Under the pieces are notes generated by a model that worked only from the letters and a program-made list of their open reading frames with translations, did not search any database and was not told the DNA's origin. 64,000 bases of DNA from Cellulomonas sp. Y8 (GTDB lineage: Bacteria; Actinomycetota; Actinomycetes; Actinomycetales; Cellulomonadaceae): NCBI RefSeq assembly GCF_008033115.1, contig NZ_CP041203.1:3100001-3164000 (forward strand), read 5' to 3'. The position numbers were made by a program, and so were the translations under genes. Shown here one piece after another: positions 45,797 through 54,905 of the stretch. Numbering within the stretch: the first letter of the stretch is position 1; each line of letters starts with the position of its first letter.

Positions 45797-47311
45797 TCAG
45801 CCCGCGCCCGCCAGCAGGTGCGCCAGCGCCGCCTCGGCTCCTCGGCGCAGGATCGACCCGGCGTGCCCGGCCACCTCGTCCGCGAGGCGCCCGAGCCGCG
45901 GGTCGTCCGCCGTCAGCATCCCGGCGGCGACCACCACCCCGCGGACCCAGCCGGGCAGGTCGCGGTCGTCGCAGGCGCGCGCGAGCGCGAGCGGCCCCGG
46001 GTCGTCGGCGGGCTCGAACCCCGCGGGCCCGAGCCGCCCGGAGTCGAGGACCAGCAGCGCGGCGAGCGCGAACGCCGTCGCGGGCGCCTCCCGGCCGTCC
46101 TGCCACGCCTCCAGCAGCACGGGCAGGTTCCGCGCGCGGTACTTTGCGAGCGCGTTGAGCGCGATGTCGGCGAGCCGGTGGTGCAGGAACGGGTTGGTGA
46201 ACCGCTCGCGGATGGTCGCGGCGAACCGGCGCAGCGCCTCGGGGTCCTCGGCGAGCGACGGCAGGATCTCGCGGTCCAGCAGCAGGTCGAGGTAGCGCGC
46301 GACGTCCGCCCGCGCCACGGTCTCCCGCACGCCGTCCTCCCCGAGCAGCAGGCCGAGCGGGCTCAGCGCGGTGTGCATCCCGTTGAGCACCCGCACCTTG
46401 CGGTCCCGGTAGGGCCGGACGTCGGGCAGGAACTCGACGGGCTGGCCGGCGCGGTCCAGCGGCAGCACCTCGCGCAGCGCCGGGTCGCCGCCGACGGCCC
46501 ACACGCCGTAGAGCTCGCCCTTGACCACGAGCCGGTCGGCGTACCCGATCTGCCGGTGCACGTCGTCGATCTCGTCGCGTGGGTAGCCGGGCACGATCCG
46601 GTCGACCAGGGTGTCGTGGAACGTGCAGGCCTGCTCGACCCAGGCGACGAACGCGTCCGGCAGGCCGTTCGCCGTCGCGTGCGCGAGCACGTACCGCCGC
46701 AGGGTGCTCGCGTTGTCCTCGACGAGCTCGCAGCACACCACGTGCAGGCCCGCGGCCGGGTCGCCGCCGAAGTGCCGGAACCGGTCCAGCAGGAGCGCGG
46801 TGACCTTGGCGGGGAAGGACGCGGGCGGGGTGGCGGCGAGGTCGTCGCCCTCGACCCAGGCGATGCCCGCCTCGGTCGTGTTGGACACCAGGACCTGCAG
46901 CGACGGTTCCAGGTAGGTCGCGCGGTAGGCGGCGAACTCCTCATGGGCCCGCACGACCCGCTGGATCGCGGTGACCCGGGTGACCTGCCGCACGGGCTCG
47001 CCGGAGCGGACGCCCTCGAGCAGCACGTGGTAGATCCCGTCCTGCTCGCGCAGCAGGTCGAGAGCCCGGTCCGGGCCGGGCGTGGCGTGCACGACCGCGA
47101 CGCCGTGCCGGGTGACGCCCGCGTCGTTGGCGCCCTGGATCATCTGGTCGACGAAGGCGCGCAGGAAGTTGCCGGCGCCGAACTGCAGCACCGTCAGCGG
47201 GAGCGCGTCCCGGGTCACGGTCGTCGCGTCGGGCACGGGGAGCCCGACGGCGTCGGCGTGCGCGGCGGGGGTGGGGTGTCCGGCCGGGCCGGGCGGGGAC
47301 GTCGTGGTCAT
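45797..47311 (-). CDS. uxaB: Tagaturonate reductase (altronate oxidoreductase)
   Basis: The 504-residue mannitol-dehydrogenase-family enzyme has LTVLQFGAGNFLRAFVDQMI as its NAD motif, QVLVSNTTEAGIAW, and the catalytic block VVKGELYGVWAV with RVLNGMHTALSPLGLLLG (Lys-x5-Asn-x2-His type). It reduces tagaturonate to altronate with NADH, the second step of galacturonate breakdown. UxaB rather than fructuronate reductase is favoured by DIALNALAKYRARNLPVLLE and by the altronate dehydratase nearby. ATG 47311 overlaps the uxaC stop (ATGA). It is the last gene of the pectin operon. Confidence 0.92.
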   Translation of the reverse strand: MTTTSPPGPAGHPTPAAHADAVGLPVPDATTVTRDALPLTVLQFGAGNFLRAFVDQMIQGANDAGVTRHGVAVVHATPGPDRALDLLREQDGIYHVLLEGVRSGEPVRQVTRVTAIQRVVRAHEEFAAYRATYLEPSLQVLVSNTTEAGIAWVEGDDLAATPPASFPAKVTALLLDRFRHFGGDPAAGLHVVCCELVEDNASTLRRYVLAHATANGLPDAFVAWVEQACTFHDTLVDRIVPGYPRDEIDDVHRQIGYADRLVVKGELYGVWAVGGDPALREVLPLDRAGQPVEFLPDVRPYRDRKVRVLNGMHTALSPLGLLLGEDGVRETVARADVARYLDLLLDREILPSLAEDPEALRRFAATIRERFTNPFLHHRLADIALNALAKYRARNLPVLLEAWQDGREAPATAFALAALLVLDSGRLGPAGFEPADDPGPLALARACDDRDLPGWVRGVVVAAGMLTADDPRLGRLADEVAGHAGSILRRGAEAALAHLLAGAG

Positions 47312-48753
47312 GAGGCCTCGTAGGCGCGCAGGGGCAGGTGGTAGGCGAGGTCCGCCGCGGTGTCGACGGCCTCGTCGAGGTCGAGCCGGTGCTCGACGAC
47401 GAGCCGGGCCAGGTACCCGGCGTCGACGCGGCGGGCCAGGTCGTGCCGGGCGGGGATCGACACGAACGCGCGGGTGTCGTCGACGAACCCCGAGGTGTTC
47501 GCGAACCCGGCGGTCTCGGTCACGGCCTCCCGGAACCGGCGCATGGCGTCGGGGGCGTCGAGGAACCACCACGGCGCGCCGAGCCGGACGGACGGGTAGA
47601 CGCCGGCCAGCGGGGCGAGCTCGCGGGAGAAGGTGGACTCGTCGGTCGTGAACAGGATGGTCCGGAACCCGGGGTGCCGGCCGAACGCCGCCAGCAGCGG
47701 GCGCAGGGCGCGGGTCCACTCCGTCGCGACCGGGATGTCGTACCCCTTGTCGGGTCCGAACGCCGCGGCCACCGCGGGGTCGTGGTCCCGGAGCACGCCC
47801 GGGTGCAGCTGCAGGACCAGACCGTCCTCGGCGGCCATCGCGGCCATCTGGAACAGCATGTGGCCCGCGAACGCGTCGGCGTCCGCGGCCGTCACGTCCC
47901 CGCGCAGCGCCGCCGCGAACACCCGCTCCGCCTCGGCATCCGTGAGCGGGGTGGTGCCCGTGCCGAGCAGCCCGTGGTCGGACGCGCGGGCACCGGCGGC
48001 CCTGAACCGGGCGCGCTGCACCCGCAGCGCCTCCCGGTAGCCGGCGTAGGACCCGACGTCCGTGCCGGCCGCTTCGCCCAGCCGCTCGAGGTCGGCGCGC
48101 CAGCCCGGGCGGTCGACGGCGAGCAGCGCGTCCGGCCGGAACGTCGGGACGACGCGGTCGCCGAGACCGTCGGCGGCGAGCCGGGCGTGGGCGTCCAGGG
48201 TCGACCACGCCGGGTCGGTGGTGCTGATCACCTCGATGCCGAACCGGTCGAGCAGCGCCCGCGGCCGGAACGCCGGGTCGTCGATCGCCGCCTGCACCTG
48301 GTCGTAGAGCGCGTCGGCGGTCGCGGCGCTCGGGCGCTCGGTGACGCCGAAGACCTCGACCAGCTCGGTCTCCAGCCAGAACCGGGTCGGAGTGCCGCGG
48401 AACAGCGGCCACCCGGCGCAGAACCGCCGCCAGACCTCCCGCGGGTCGGCCTCGGCGACGACGCCCGCGTCCGTGGCCACCGGGGCGACGCCCAGCTCCT
48501 CGATGCCGGCGCCCTGCGAGGCGAGCATCCGCACCAGGTAGTGGTCCGGGACCACCAGCAGCTGGGCGGGGTCGGGGAACGGCGCGTCGTCGGCGAACCA
48601 CTCGACGGGCACGTGCCCGTGCATGGCGACCAGCGGCAGGTCGCGGGTCGCGCGGTAGATCTCCCGCGCGACCGGCCGGGTGACGGGGTCGGCCGGGAGC
48701 GCGCGGTCGGGGTGCAGGGTCCAGGCGCCCGCCGGCCGGGCCGGGGCGGTCAC
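47308..48753 (-). CDS. uxaC: Glucuronate/galacturonate isomerase
   Basis: The 481-residue TIM-barrel enzyme interconverts galacturonate with tagaturonate (and glucuronate with fructuronate). Blocks include LPLVAMHGHVPVEWFADDAP with the HxH metal motif and RFCAGWPLFRGTPTRFWLET, and FGIEVISTTDPAWSTLDAHA, VVPTFRPDALLAVDRPGW and LQLHPGVLRDHDPAVAAAFG follow. ILFTTDESTFSRELAPLAGV and ASIPARHDLARRVDAGYLAR-type ends match UxaC. GTG 48753 overlaps the GH105 stop by GTGA. Length agrees with the family (about 465-480). Confidence 0.95.
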   Translation of the reverse strand: MTAPARPAGAWTLHPDRALPADPVTRPVAREIYRATRDLPLVAMHGHVPVEWFADDAPFPDPAQLLVVPDHYLVRMLASQGAGIEELGVAPVATDAGVVAEADPREVWRRFCAGWPLFRGTPTRFWLETELVEVFGVTERPSAATADALYDQVQAAIDDPAFRPRALLDRFGIEVISTTDPAWSTLDAHARLAADGLGDRVVPTFRPDALLAVDRPGWRADLERLGEAAGTDVGSYAGYREALRVQRARFRAAGARASDHGLLGTGTTPLTDAEAERVFAAALRGDVTAADADAFAGHMLFQMAAMAAEDGLVLQLHPGVLRDHDPAVAAAFGPDKGYDIPVATEWTRALRPLLAAFGRHPGFRTILFTTDESTFSRELAPLAGVYPSVRLGAPWWFLDAPDAMRRFREAVTETAGFANTSGFVDDTRAFVSIPARHDLARRVDAGYLARLVVEHRLDLDEAVDTAADLAYHLPLRAYEAS

Positions 48754-49919
48754 CGGGCCGCCCCGAGGCCGTGCCGGCGGTCCATCTCGACGGCGGCGAG
48801 CAGGAAGGGCCCGACGCCCTTGTGGTCGTTCGTCACGACGGGCTCGCTCATGTAATACGCGTAGGAGCCGTCGCGGTACGGCTGCCCGCCGAGGCCCGCG
48901 ACCTGGCACATCCGGTGCACGTTCACCCAGCCCTGCGCGTCGACCGACAGGAACTGCTCCGTGGCGTGCGCCCAGCCCGACTCCAGCGCCTGCTCCCAAC
49001 GGTCGCCCGTCAGATACCCGAGGCGCAGCGCCTTGGCGATCGCGGCGAGGACCATGAACGAGCCCGAGGACTCCAGGTAGTTCAGCGGCCGGTCGCCCTG
49101 GTCGGGGATCTGGTACCAGAGGCCGGTGCGCGGGTCCCGGACCCGCAGCAGCGCCGCGAGCACGTCCTCGAGCTGGTCCCGGACGCGCGCGCGGCCGGGG
49201 TGCTCGGCGGGCAGGTGCTCGAGCACGTCGGCCATCGCCATGACGAACCAGCCGAGCGCGCGCAGCCACACGTGCGGCGAGCGCCCGGTCCCCGGGTCGG
49301 CCCAGGCCATCCGACGGGACTCGTCGCAGGCGTGCCGGCACAGCCCGGACGGGCCCTCGACGGTGAGGTCGTACGCGGTGGTGAACTGCAGCACCACGTC
49401 GTCCAGCAGGTCGGTCCGGTCGGCCAGCACGCAGTAGCGGGCGTAGAAGACGGAGCCCATGTAGAGGCCGTCGAGCCAGACCTGGTCGGGGTAGATCTGC
49501 TTGTGCCAGAAGGTCCCGGCGCGCAGCCGCGGCTGGCGGAGCAGCTGCTGGAACAGCCGGTCCGCGGCGAGGCGGTACCGCCGCTCGCCGGTCTCCGCCA
49601 GCAGGTCCAGGACGGCCTTGCCGTTGTTGACGTGGTCGAGGTTGTACTCGGCGCGGGCGTACCCGAGGATCGAGCCGTCCTCCCGCACGAAGTGGTCGAG
49701 GTTCCGCCGGATGTACGCGGCGTACCGCGGGTCGCCGGTGAGCGCGTGCACGGCGCGGATGCCGTCGAGCACCAGCCCGTCCTCGTACTCCCAGCGGTCG
49801 CGGAGGTTCACCAGCGGCTCGCGGGCGAGCAGCGTGTCGGCGCCGAGCACCGCCCAGCGGGTGCGTGCGGTGCCGTAGCCGCGACCGGTCGGCGCGTCCG
49901 GGGTCGTCTGCGTGGTCAT
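48750..49919 (-). CDS. Unsaturated rhamnogalacturonyl/glucuronyl hydrolase, GH105
   Basis: This 389-residue (alpha/alpha)6-barrel protein has WEYEDGLVLDGIRAVHALTG and GTFWHKQIYPDQVWLDGLYM, with the GH105 general acid/base Asp. HACDESRRMAWADPGTGRSPHVWLRALGW is the second signature segment; ESSGSFMVLAAIAKALRLGY and VNVHRMCQVAGLGGQPYRDG complete it. It resembles YteR/RhiN enzymes that remove the 4,5-unsaturated galacturonate made by pectate or rhamnogalacturonan lyases. There is no signal peptide, so it acts on imported oligosaccharides. It lies between kduI and uxaC in the operon. Confidence 0.93.
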   Translation of the reverse strand: MTTQTTPDAPTGRGYGTARTRWAVLGADTLLAREPLVNLRDRWEYEDGLVLDGIRAVHALTGDPRYAAYIRRNLDHFVREDGSILGYARAEYNLDHVNNGKAVLDLLAETGERRYRLAADRLFQQLLRQPRLRAGTFWHKQIYPDQVWLDGLYMGSVFYARYCVLADRTDLLDDVVLQFTTAYDLTVEGPSGLCRHACDESRRMAWADPGTGRSPHVWLRALGWFVMAMADVLEHLPAEHPGRARVRDQLEDVLAALLRVRDPRTGLWYQIPDQGDRPLNYLESSGSFMVLAAIAKALRLGYLTGDRWEQALESGWAHATEQFLSVDAQGWVNVHRMCQVAGLGGQPYRDGSYAYYMSEPVVTNDHKGVGPFLLAAVEMDRRHGLGAAR

Positions 49920-49931
49920 CGCGTCCCCCGC

Positions 49932-50762
49932 TCAGGCCAGCGCGGCCGGCGGCACGGCGTCCATGTCGTCGAAGGCCTGGTTCTCCCCGGCCATCGCCCA
50001 CACGAACGAGTACGCCGCGGTGCCGACACCCGCGTGGATCGACCAGGACGGCGAGATCACGGCCTGCCCGTCGGCGACGACGAGGTGCCGCGTCTCCTCG
50101 GGCCGGCCGAGCAGGTGGATCACCCGGGCGTCCTCGGGGAGGTCGACGTAGAGGTAGCACTCGGTGCGCCGGTCGTGGGTGTGCGCCGGCATGGTGTTCC
50201 ACATCGAGCCCGGGTGCAGCGTCGTGACGCCCATCATCACCTGGCAGGTGCGCACGCCGTCCGGGTGCAGGTACTGGCGCAGGGTCCGGCGGTTCGACGT
50301 CTCCTGGTCGCCGAGCTCGCGGACGGTGCCCTCCTCCGGCAGCACGCGCGTCGAGGGGTACGCGGTGTGCGCGGGGGCCGAGACGAGGTAGAGCCGGGCG
50401 CCGGAGCCCTCGGCCGCGTCGGCGAACGTCACGTCCCGCACGCCGCGGCCCAGGTACAGGCAGGCCCGCGGCGGCAGCTCGTACGTCGTCCCGTCCGCCT
50501 CGACGACCGCCGCGCCGCCGACGTTGACGATCCCGACCTCGCGGCGCTCCAGGAAGTGCGCCGCGCGCAGCCCGTCGGGCGCCTCGAGCGGCAGCCGCCG
50601 CCCGGCCGGGACGGCGCCGCCGAGGACGACGCGGTCGTGGTGGGTGTGGACGAGGCGGACCTCGCCGGGGACGAACAGGTCGGGCACGAGGTAGCGGGCG
50701 CGCAGCCCGCTGGTGTCGAGTCCGGCGATCTGGTCGGGTCCGGTGGCGTAGCGGTTCTCCAC
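49932..50762 (-). CDS. kduI: 5-dehydro-4-deoxy-D-glucuronate isomerase
   Basis: The 276-residue double-cupin protein carries ENRYATGPDQIAGLDTSGLR at the N-terminus, VNVGGAAVVEADGTTYELPP, and SNRRTLRQYLHPDGVRTCQV. The zinc site is GSMWNTMPAHTHDRRTECYL, and SIHAGVGTAAYSFVWAMAGE is at the end. It isomerises 5-keto-4-deoxyuronate, the product of GH105 hydrolysis after ring opening, to 2,5-diketo-3-deoxygluconate for KduD. GTG 50762 is the start. It is separated from kduD by 95 bases, the largest gap within the catabolic part of the operon. Confidence 0.95.
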   Translation of the reverse strand: MENRYATGPDQIAGLDTSGLRARYLVPDLFVPGEVRLVHTHHDRVVLGGAVPAGRRLPLEAPDGLRAAHFLERREVGIVNVGGAAVVEADGTTYELPPRACLYLGRGVRDVTFADAAEGSGARLYLVSAPAHTAYPSTRVLPEEGTVRELGDQETSNRRTLRQYLHPDGVRTCQVMMGVTTLHPGSMWNTMPAHTHDRRTECYLYVDLPEDARVIHLLGRPEETRHLVVADGQAVISPSWSIHAGVGTAAYSFVWAMAGENQAFDDMDAVPPAALA

Positions 50763-50857
50763 GAGGGGGCCTTCCTGGGATGGGTCGGGCGGGGTGCGGG
50801 CGGCGCCGGAGGCGTGGTGCGGGGCGGCGCGCGGCCGGGGGTCGGCGGGGCCGGGGG

Positions 50858-51622
50858 TCAGCGGACGAGCCAGCCGCCGTCCACGGGCAGGACGGCGCCG
50901 TTGACGTAGTCCGAGGCGGCCGAGGCGAGGAACACGAACGCGCCCTGCAGGTCCGCGGGCGTACCCCAGCGCTCGGCGGGGATGCGGTCGAGGATCGAGC
51001 GCTCGCGGACCTCGTCGGCCCGGAGGGCGGCGGTGTTGTCGGTGGCCATGTACCCGGGCGCGATCGCGTTGGCGTTCACCCCGTGCCGGGCGAGCTCGTT
51101 GGCCAGCGCCTTCGTGACGCCCGCGACCGCGTGCTTGGACGCGGTGTAGCCCGGGACCAGGACGCCGCCCTGGAAGGCGAGCATCGAGGCGATGTTGATG
51201 ATCTTGCCCCGCCCCTGGTCGACGAACCGGCGGGCCGCCGACCGCGACAGGTGGAACACGGCGTCCAGGTTGATGGCGAGCACGTCGTCCCAGTCCGCGG
51301 CGGCGTGCTCCAGCAGCGGCGCGCGGCGGATGATGCCGGCGTTGTTCACGAGCACGTCGACGCGGCCGAGCCCGTCCACCACCGCCTGGACGTCGGCGTC
51401 GAGGTCCTCGGGCGCGGCGTGCACCAGGTCGCGCTCCAGCACCAGGCAGCGCCGGCCGAGCGCGCGCACGGCCTCGGCGGTCTCGGTGCCCGCCACGTGG
51501 TCGAGCAGGGCGACGTCGGCGCCCGCCTCGGCGAGCGCGAGCGCGGCGCCGCGACCGAGGCCGCGGGCGGCACCGGTGACGAGGGCGACGGTCCCGTCCA
51601 GGCGGAAGGAGTCGAGGATCAC
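50858..51622 (-). CDS. kduD: 2-dehydro-3-deoxy-D-gluconate 5-dehydrogenase
   Basis: The 254-residue short-chain dehydrogenase has FRLDGTVALVTGAARGLGRG (NAD motif TGxxxGxG), LVNNAGIIRRAPLLEHAAAD, IINIASMLAFQGG (catalytic Ser) and VPGYTASKHAVAGVTKALAN (YxxxK). The C-terminal ANAIAPGYMATDNTAALRAD resembles KduD closely. It reduces 2,5-diketo-3-deoxygluconate to KDG. GTG 51622 overlaps the FAH-family gene stop by GTGA, so the two proteins are made together. Confidence 0.93.
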   Translation of the reverse strand: MILDSFRLDGTVALVTGAARGLGRGAALALAEAGADVALLDHVAGTETAEAVRALGRRCLVLERDLVHAAPEDLDADVQAVVDGLGRVDVLVNNAGIIRRAPLLEHAAADWDDVLAINLDAVFHLSRSAARRFVDQGRGKIINIASMLAFQGGVLVPGYTASKHAVAGVTKALANELARHGVNANAIAPGYMATDNTAALRADEVRERSILDRIPAERWGTPADLQGAFVFLASAASDYVNGAVLPVDGGWLVR

Positions 51623-52528
51623 AGCGGGCCTCCAGGGGTGGGGCGGGGCGCCGGCGACGCGCCGGCGACGAAGGTGGTGGTGAGGGACCCGAGGCCGGTG
51701 ACGGCGATGGTCACGGCGTCGCCGTGCCGCAGCGGCACGTGCGCGGCAGCCGCCTCGGGGAGCTTGGCGGGGGTGCCGGTGGCGATCACGTCGCCCGGCT
51801 CGAGGGTGAGCACCTGGCTGAGGTGGTGGATCAGGAACGCGGGGGAGAACACCAGGTCGTCGGTGCTCGACCGCACCGTGACGACGCCGTCGCGCTCGAC
51901 CGTGAGCTCCCGCCCCGTGATCGGCAGGGCCTCGTCGGCGGTGACGACGGCGGGGCCGAGCTGGCCGAAGCCGTCGACGCACTTGCCGAGGGTCCACTGC
52001 GAGGTGCGGGACTGCCAGTCCCGGGCGGAGACGTCGTCGAACAGCGTCAGCCCCCCGACGTACGCCTCGGCCTCGGCGAGCGGGACGCAGTGCGCGCGGC
52101 GCCCGACGACGACGGCGATCTCGCCCTCGTAGTCGGCGTGCTGCACGGCGGGCGGGAGCACCACCGGGTCGTCGGGGCCGCACAGGGTGTTCGCGGTCTT
52201 GACGAAGACGTTCGGGTGCTCGGGGACGTCGTCGGGCGCGCGGTCCCGGCCGAGGTGCCCGGCGTAGCTGTGCCCGAGGCACAGGATCGTCCCGGGGCGC
52301 ACCGGCGGCGCGAGCCGGACGGAGGCCGCGTCCGGCAGGCAGGCAGGCCGGGTCCGCCGCGTCGACCGCGGCCTGCGCGGCGGCGTGCAGCGCGGGGTCG
52401 CGGAGCACGTCGACCACGGCGCGGCCGGGCAGCACGGCGGAGAGGTCGAGCAGCCGGTCGCCGCCGGGGCCGGCGACGAGCGCGCCGGGGCGGACGGCGG
52501 CGCCGGCGTGGTGGCTCACGAGGCGCAC
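51619..52528 (-). pseudogene. Fumarylacetoacetate hydrolase-family protein, frameshifted
   Basis: The N-terminal frame from GTG 52528 reads VRLVSHHAGAAVRPGALVAG, then GDRLLDLSAVLPGRAVVDVL. The rest, from another frame, has RPGTILCLGHSYAGHLGRDR, HADYEGEIAVVVGRRAHCVP, LTLFDDVSARDWQSRTSQWT and VIATGTPAKLPEAAAAHVPL. These are the FAH metal site (HxxYEGE) and family signatures. The frame breaks at the run of GGCA units, 52334-52345. Three copies are present where two would restore DPACLPDAASVRLAPPVRPG, a four-base duplication. FAH proteins hydrolyse C-C bonds in 2,4-diketo acids; the substrate here is unknown. The corrected length is 301 residues. It sits between the transporter and kduD. Confidence 0.85.
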
Positions 52529-52602
52529 GGGGGTCTCCTGGGGTCGGGGGGGTGCGGGGGCGGGGCCGGGGCTCGCGCGGCGGGCGAGCCCCGGCCCGGG
52601 TG

Positions 52603-53931
52603 TCAGGAGATCGCCGCGCCGACCTCGTCCAGCCAGCGCTCCGCGGCCTCGCGCGGGGTGATCCGCCCGAACAGCACGTCGGAGTTCACCCGCTGGGTGA
52701 TCTGCGTCGTCTCGCCGGCGCCGACCGGCGGGACCGGGGTCCCGTCGACGATCGTCGGCTCGATGTCCGCCACGAAGTCGGCGCCGACGCGGTCCGCGTC
52801 CGACAGCAGCGGCAGGACCGCCTCGCGCACCTCGGTGTTGGACGGCAGGCCCCGGTCCATGAGGATCAGCTCGCCCGCGGTCGTCGAGTTGATGAGGAAG
52901 TCGACGAGCAGCGCGGCCTCCTCCGGGTGCGGGCTGGACTCGGCGACGGAGTAGTACATCGTCGGGTACAGGTAGGCGCCCGTCCGGACCCCGTCCGCCT
53001 CGCCCGGCGGGCGGAGCAGCTGCAGGTCGCGGCCGGCGGCGCTCTGGATCGCGTCGAGCTGGTTGGACCAGAACCACGCCATCGCGCCCTGACCGGTCGC
53101 GGGCAGCGAGCCCTCGACGCCGGCGGCGTTGATCTCGGTGGACACCGACGCGGACGGCTCGCCGCCCGACTCCATCAGGTCGACCGAGCGCTGGAACCAC
53201 GCCTCGACGGTGTCGACCGAGACGCCGAGCTCGCCGTCCTCGGTGAACACCTCCTCGCCGTTCTGCCGCGCCATGATCTTCAGCACGACCTCGAGGAAGC
53301 TGTAGTTCTGCACGCCGAACAGCTCGCCCCCGGACCCCGCGGAGATCGCGTTCGCGACCGCCTCGTAGTCGTCCCAGGTCCAGGTGGTGTCGTCGGGCAG
53401 GTCGACGCCCGCCTCGGCGAAGATCGCGGGGTCCGTGACCAGCGCGTGGCTGCTGACCCCGGTCGCGATCCCGACGAACGTGCCGTCGACCTCGCCGGAC
53501 TCGATCACCGACGGGTCGATGGCGTCCGTCGCGATGTCCAGCTCGCGGAGGTCCGCGAGCAGCCCGCGGCTGGCGTACTCGGCCAGGAACCGCTCCTGCT
53601 GCGTGATGACGTCCGGCAGGCTGCCGCCGGCCGCCGCCACGTTCAGGCGCTCGAAGTAGCTGTCCCAGCTGGTGAAGTCGGGCTGGACCGTGATGTGCGG
53701 GTACTCGGCCTCGAAGGCCGCGATCACCTCCTCGGTGATCTGCTGCCGCGTGTCCGAGCCCCACCAGGCGAAGGTGATCGTCACCTGGTCCGGGTCGTCG
53801 GACCCGCTCGTGCTGCCCCCGGTGCCCGGGCTGTCCGCGCTCCCGCACGCGGCGAGCGTCACGGCCATCGCCGTGGCGGCGACGGCCGCGCCCAGCCGGC
53901 GCCCGCGCGTCGTCCCTCGTCGTCCCTGCAT
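52603..53931 (-). CDS. Extracellular sugar-binding lipoprotein of a CUT1 ABC transporter
   Basis: The 442-residue protein starts with a Tat- or Sec-type signal (GRRGTTRGRRLGAAVAATAM, then AVTLAACGSA), with lipobox LAAC at Cys26-27. The mature protein is a type 1 solute-binding fold: DQVTITFAWWGSDTRQQITE, SWDSYFERLNVAAAGGSLPD, VITQQERFLAEYASRGLLAD and SSPHPEEAALLVDFLINSTT. The substrate, inferred from the operon, is an oligogalacturonide or rhamnogalacturonide. ATG 53931 is the start and the permease stop is 44 bases upstream. The ATPase is not encoded here and is probably a shared MsmK-type protein. Confidence 0.93.
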   Translation of the reverse strand: MQGRRGTTRGRRLGAAVAATAMAVTLAACGSADSPGTGGSTSGSDDPDQVTITFAWWGSDTRQQITEEVIAAFEAEYPHITVQPDFTSWDSYFERLNVAAAGGSLPDVITQQERFLAEYASRGLLADLRELDIATDAIDPSVIESGEVDGTFVGIATGVSSHALVTDPAIFAEAGVDLPDDTTWTWDDYEAVANAISAGSGGELFGVQNYSFLEVVLKIMARQNGEEVFTEDGELGVSVDTVEAWFQRSVDLMESGGEPSASVSTEINAAGVEGSLPATGQGAMAWFWSNQLDAIQSAAGRDLQLLRPPGEADGVRTGAYLYPTMYYSVAESSPHPEEAALLVDFLINSTTAGELILMDRGLPSNTEVREAVLPLLSDADRVGADFVADIEPTIVDGTPVPPVGAGETTQITQRVNSDVLFGRITPREAAERWLDEVGAAIS

Positions 53932-53975
53932 CAGCGTCCCTCTCGTCGTCGAGTCGTGCTCTGCGGTGCGGCTGA

Positions 53976-54890
53976 TCACTTCATCCCCGTCGTCGCGATG
54001 CCCTGGACCAGGTACCGCTGGCCGAAGAGGAAGACCAGGAAGATGGGGACGAGCGTCACGATCGACATCGCGAACATCGGTCCCCAGTTGCTGCCCGTCG
54101 CCGGGTCGAGGAACAGGCGCAGCGCCAGCGGCGCGGTCCGCATCTCGTCCCGGGTCAGGAAGATGAGCTGGCTGAAGAAGTCGTTCCACGTCCAGATGAA
54201 GGTGAAGATCGCCGTGGTCGCGAGGGCCGGGACGGCGTTCGGCAGCATCACCGAGAAGAAGATGCGCGGGTGGCCGCAGCCGTCGATCCGCGCGGCCTCC
54301 TCGAGCTCGTTCGGGATGCCGCGGAAGAACTGCACCATCAGGAAGATGAAGAACGCGTCGGTGGCCAGCAGCTTCGGGACGATCAACGGCCAGAACGTGT
54401 TGATCCAGTCCATCTGCTGGAACATGATGTAGCGCGGCACGATGATCACGTGGATCGGCAGCATGATGCTGATGAGCATCATCGCGAACCACATGTTCCG
54501 GCCCCGGAACCGCAGCCGGGCGAAGGCGTAGCCCGCCATCGAGCAGGTCACCAGGTTGCCGAGGAGGCAGCCGGCGACGACGACCGCGGAGTTCAGCATG
54601 TACCGGCCGAACGGCTGGGACAGGGCCTCCCACCCGCTCGCGTAGTTGGAGAAGTCCCACTCGGTCGGCAGCACCGACAGGTCGCGGAAGATGAGCTCGG
54701 TCGGCTTGAACGAGCTGCCGAGCAGCCAGATCAGCGGGTAGATCATGATCACCGCGGCGATGATCATGGCGGCGTGCCGGGTGCCGGTGCGCAGGACCGA
54801 GCGCCAGCGCTCGCGGCCCGGCCGGACGGGGCTGTCGTCGGCGAGGCGGCGGATGCGGGTGGGCAGGTCGGGGGAGGTGGTGGTGGTCAT
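53976..54890 (-). CDS. Carbohydrate ABC transporter permease (MalG type)
   Basis: The 304-residue permease has about six membrane helices and the MalG-family opening AMIIAAVIMIYPLIWLLGSS with FKPTELIFR. CSMAGYAFARLRFRGRNMWF, VIIVPRYIMFQQMDWINTFW and the EAA loop ELEEAARIDGCGHPRIFFSV follow, the last contacting the ATPase. A C-terminal LFGQRYLVQGIATTGMK ends the protein as in the family. It pairs with the MalF-type permease 15 bases upstream. It imports pectin-derived oligosaccharides by context. Confidence 0.95.
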   Translation of the reverse strand: MTTTTSPDLPTRIRRLADDSPVRPGRERWRSVLRTGTRHAAMIIAAVIMIYPLIWLLGSSFKPTELIFRDLSVLPTEWDFSNYASGWEALSQPFGRYMLNSAVVVAGCLLGNLVTCSMAGYAFARLRFRGRNMWFAMMLISIMLPIHVIIVPRYIMFQQMDWINTFWPLIVPKLLATDAFFIFLMVQFFRGIPNELEEAARIDGCGHPRIFFSVMLPNAVPALATTAIFTFIWTWNDFFSQLIFLTRDEMRTAPLALRLFLDPATGSNWGPMFAMSIVTLVPIFLVFLFGQRYLVQGIATTGMK

Positions 54891-54905
54891 GGCGCTGGAC
54901 TCCTC

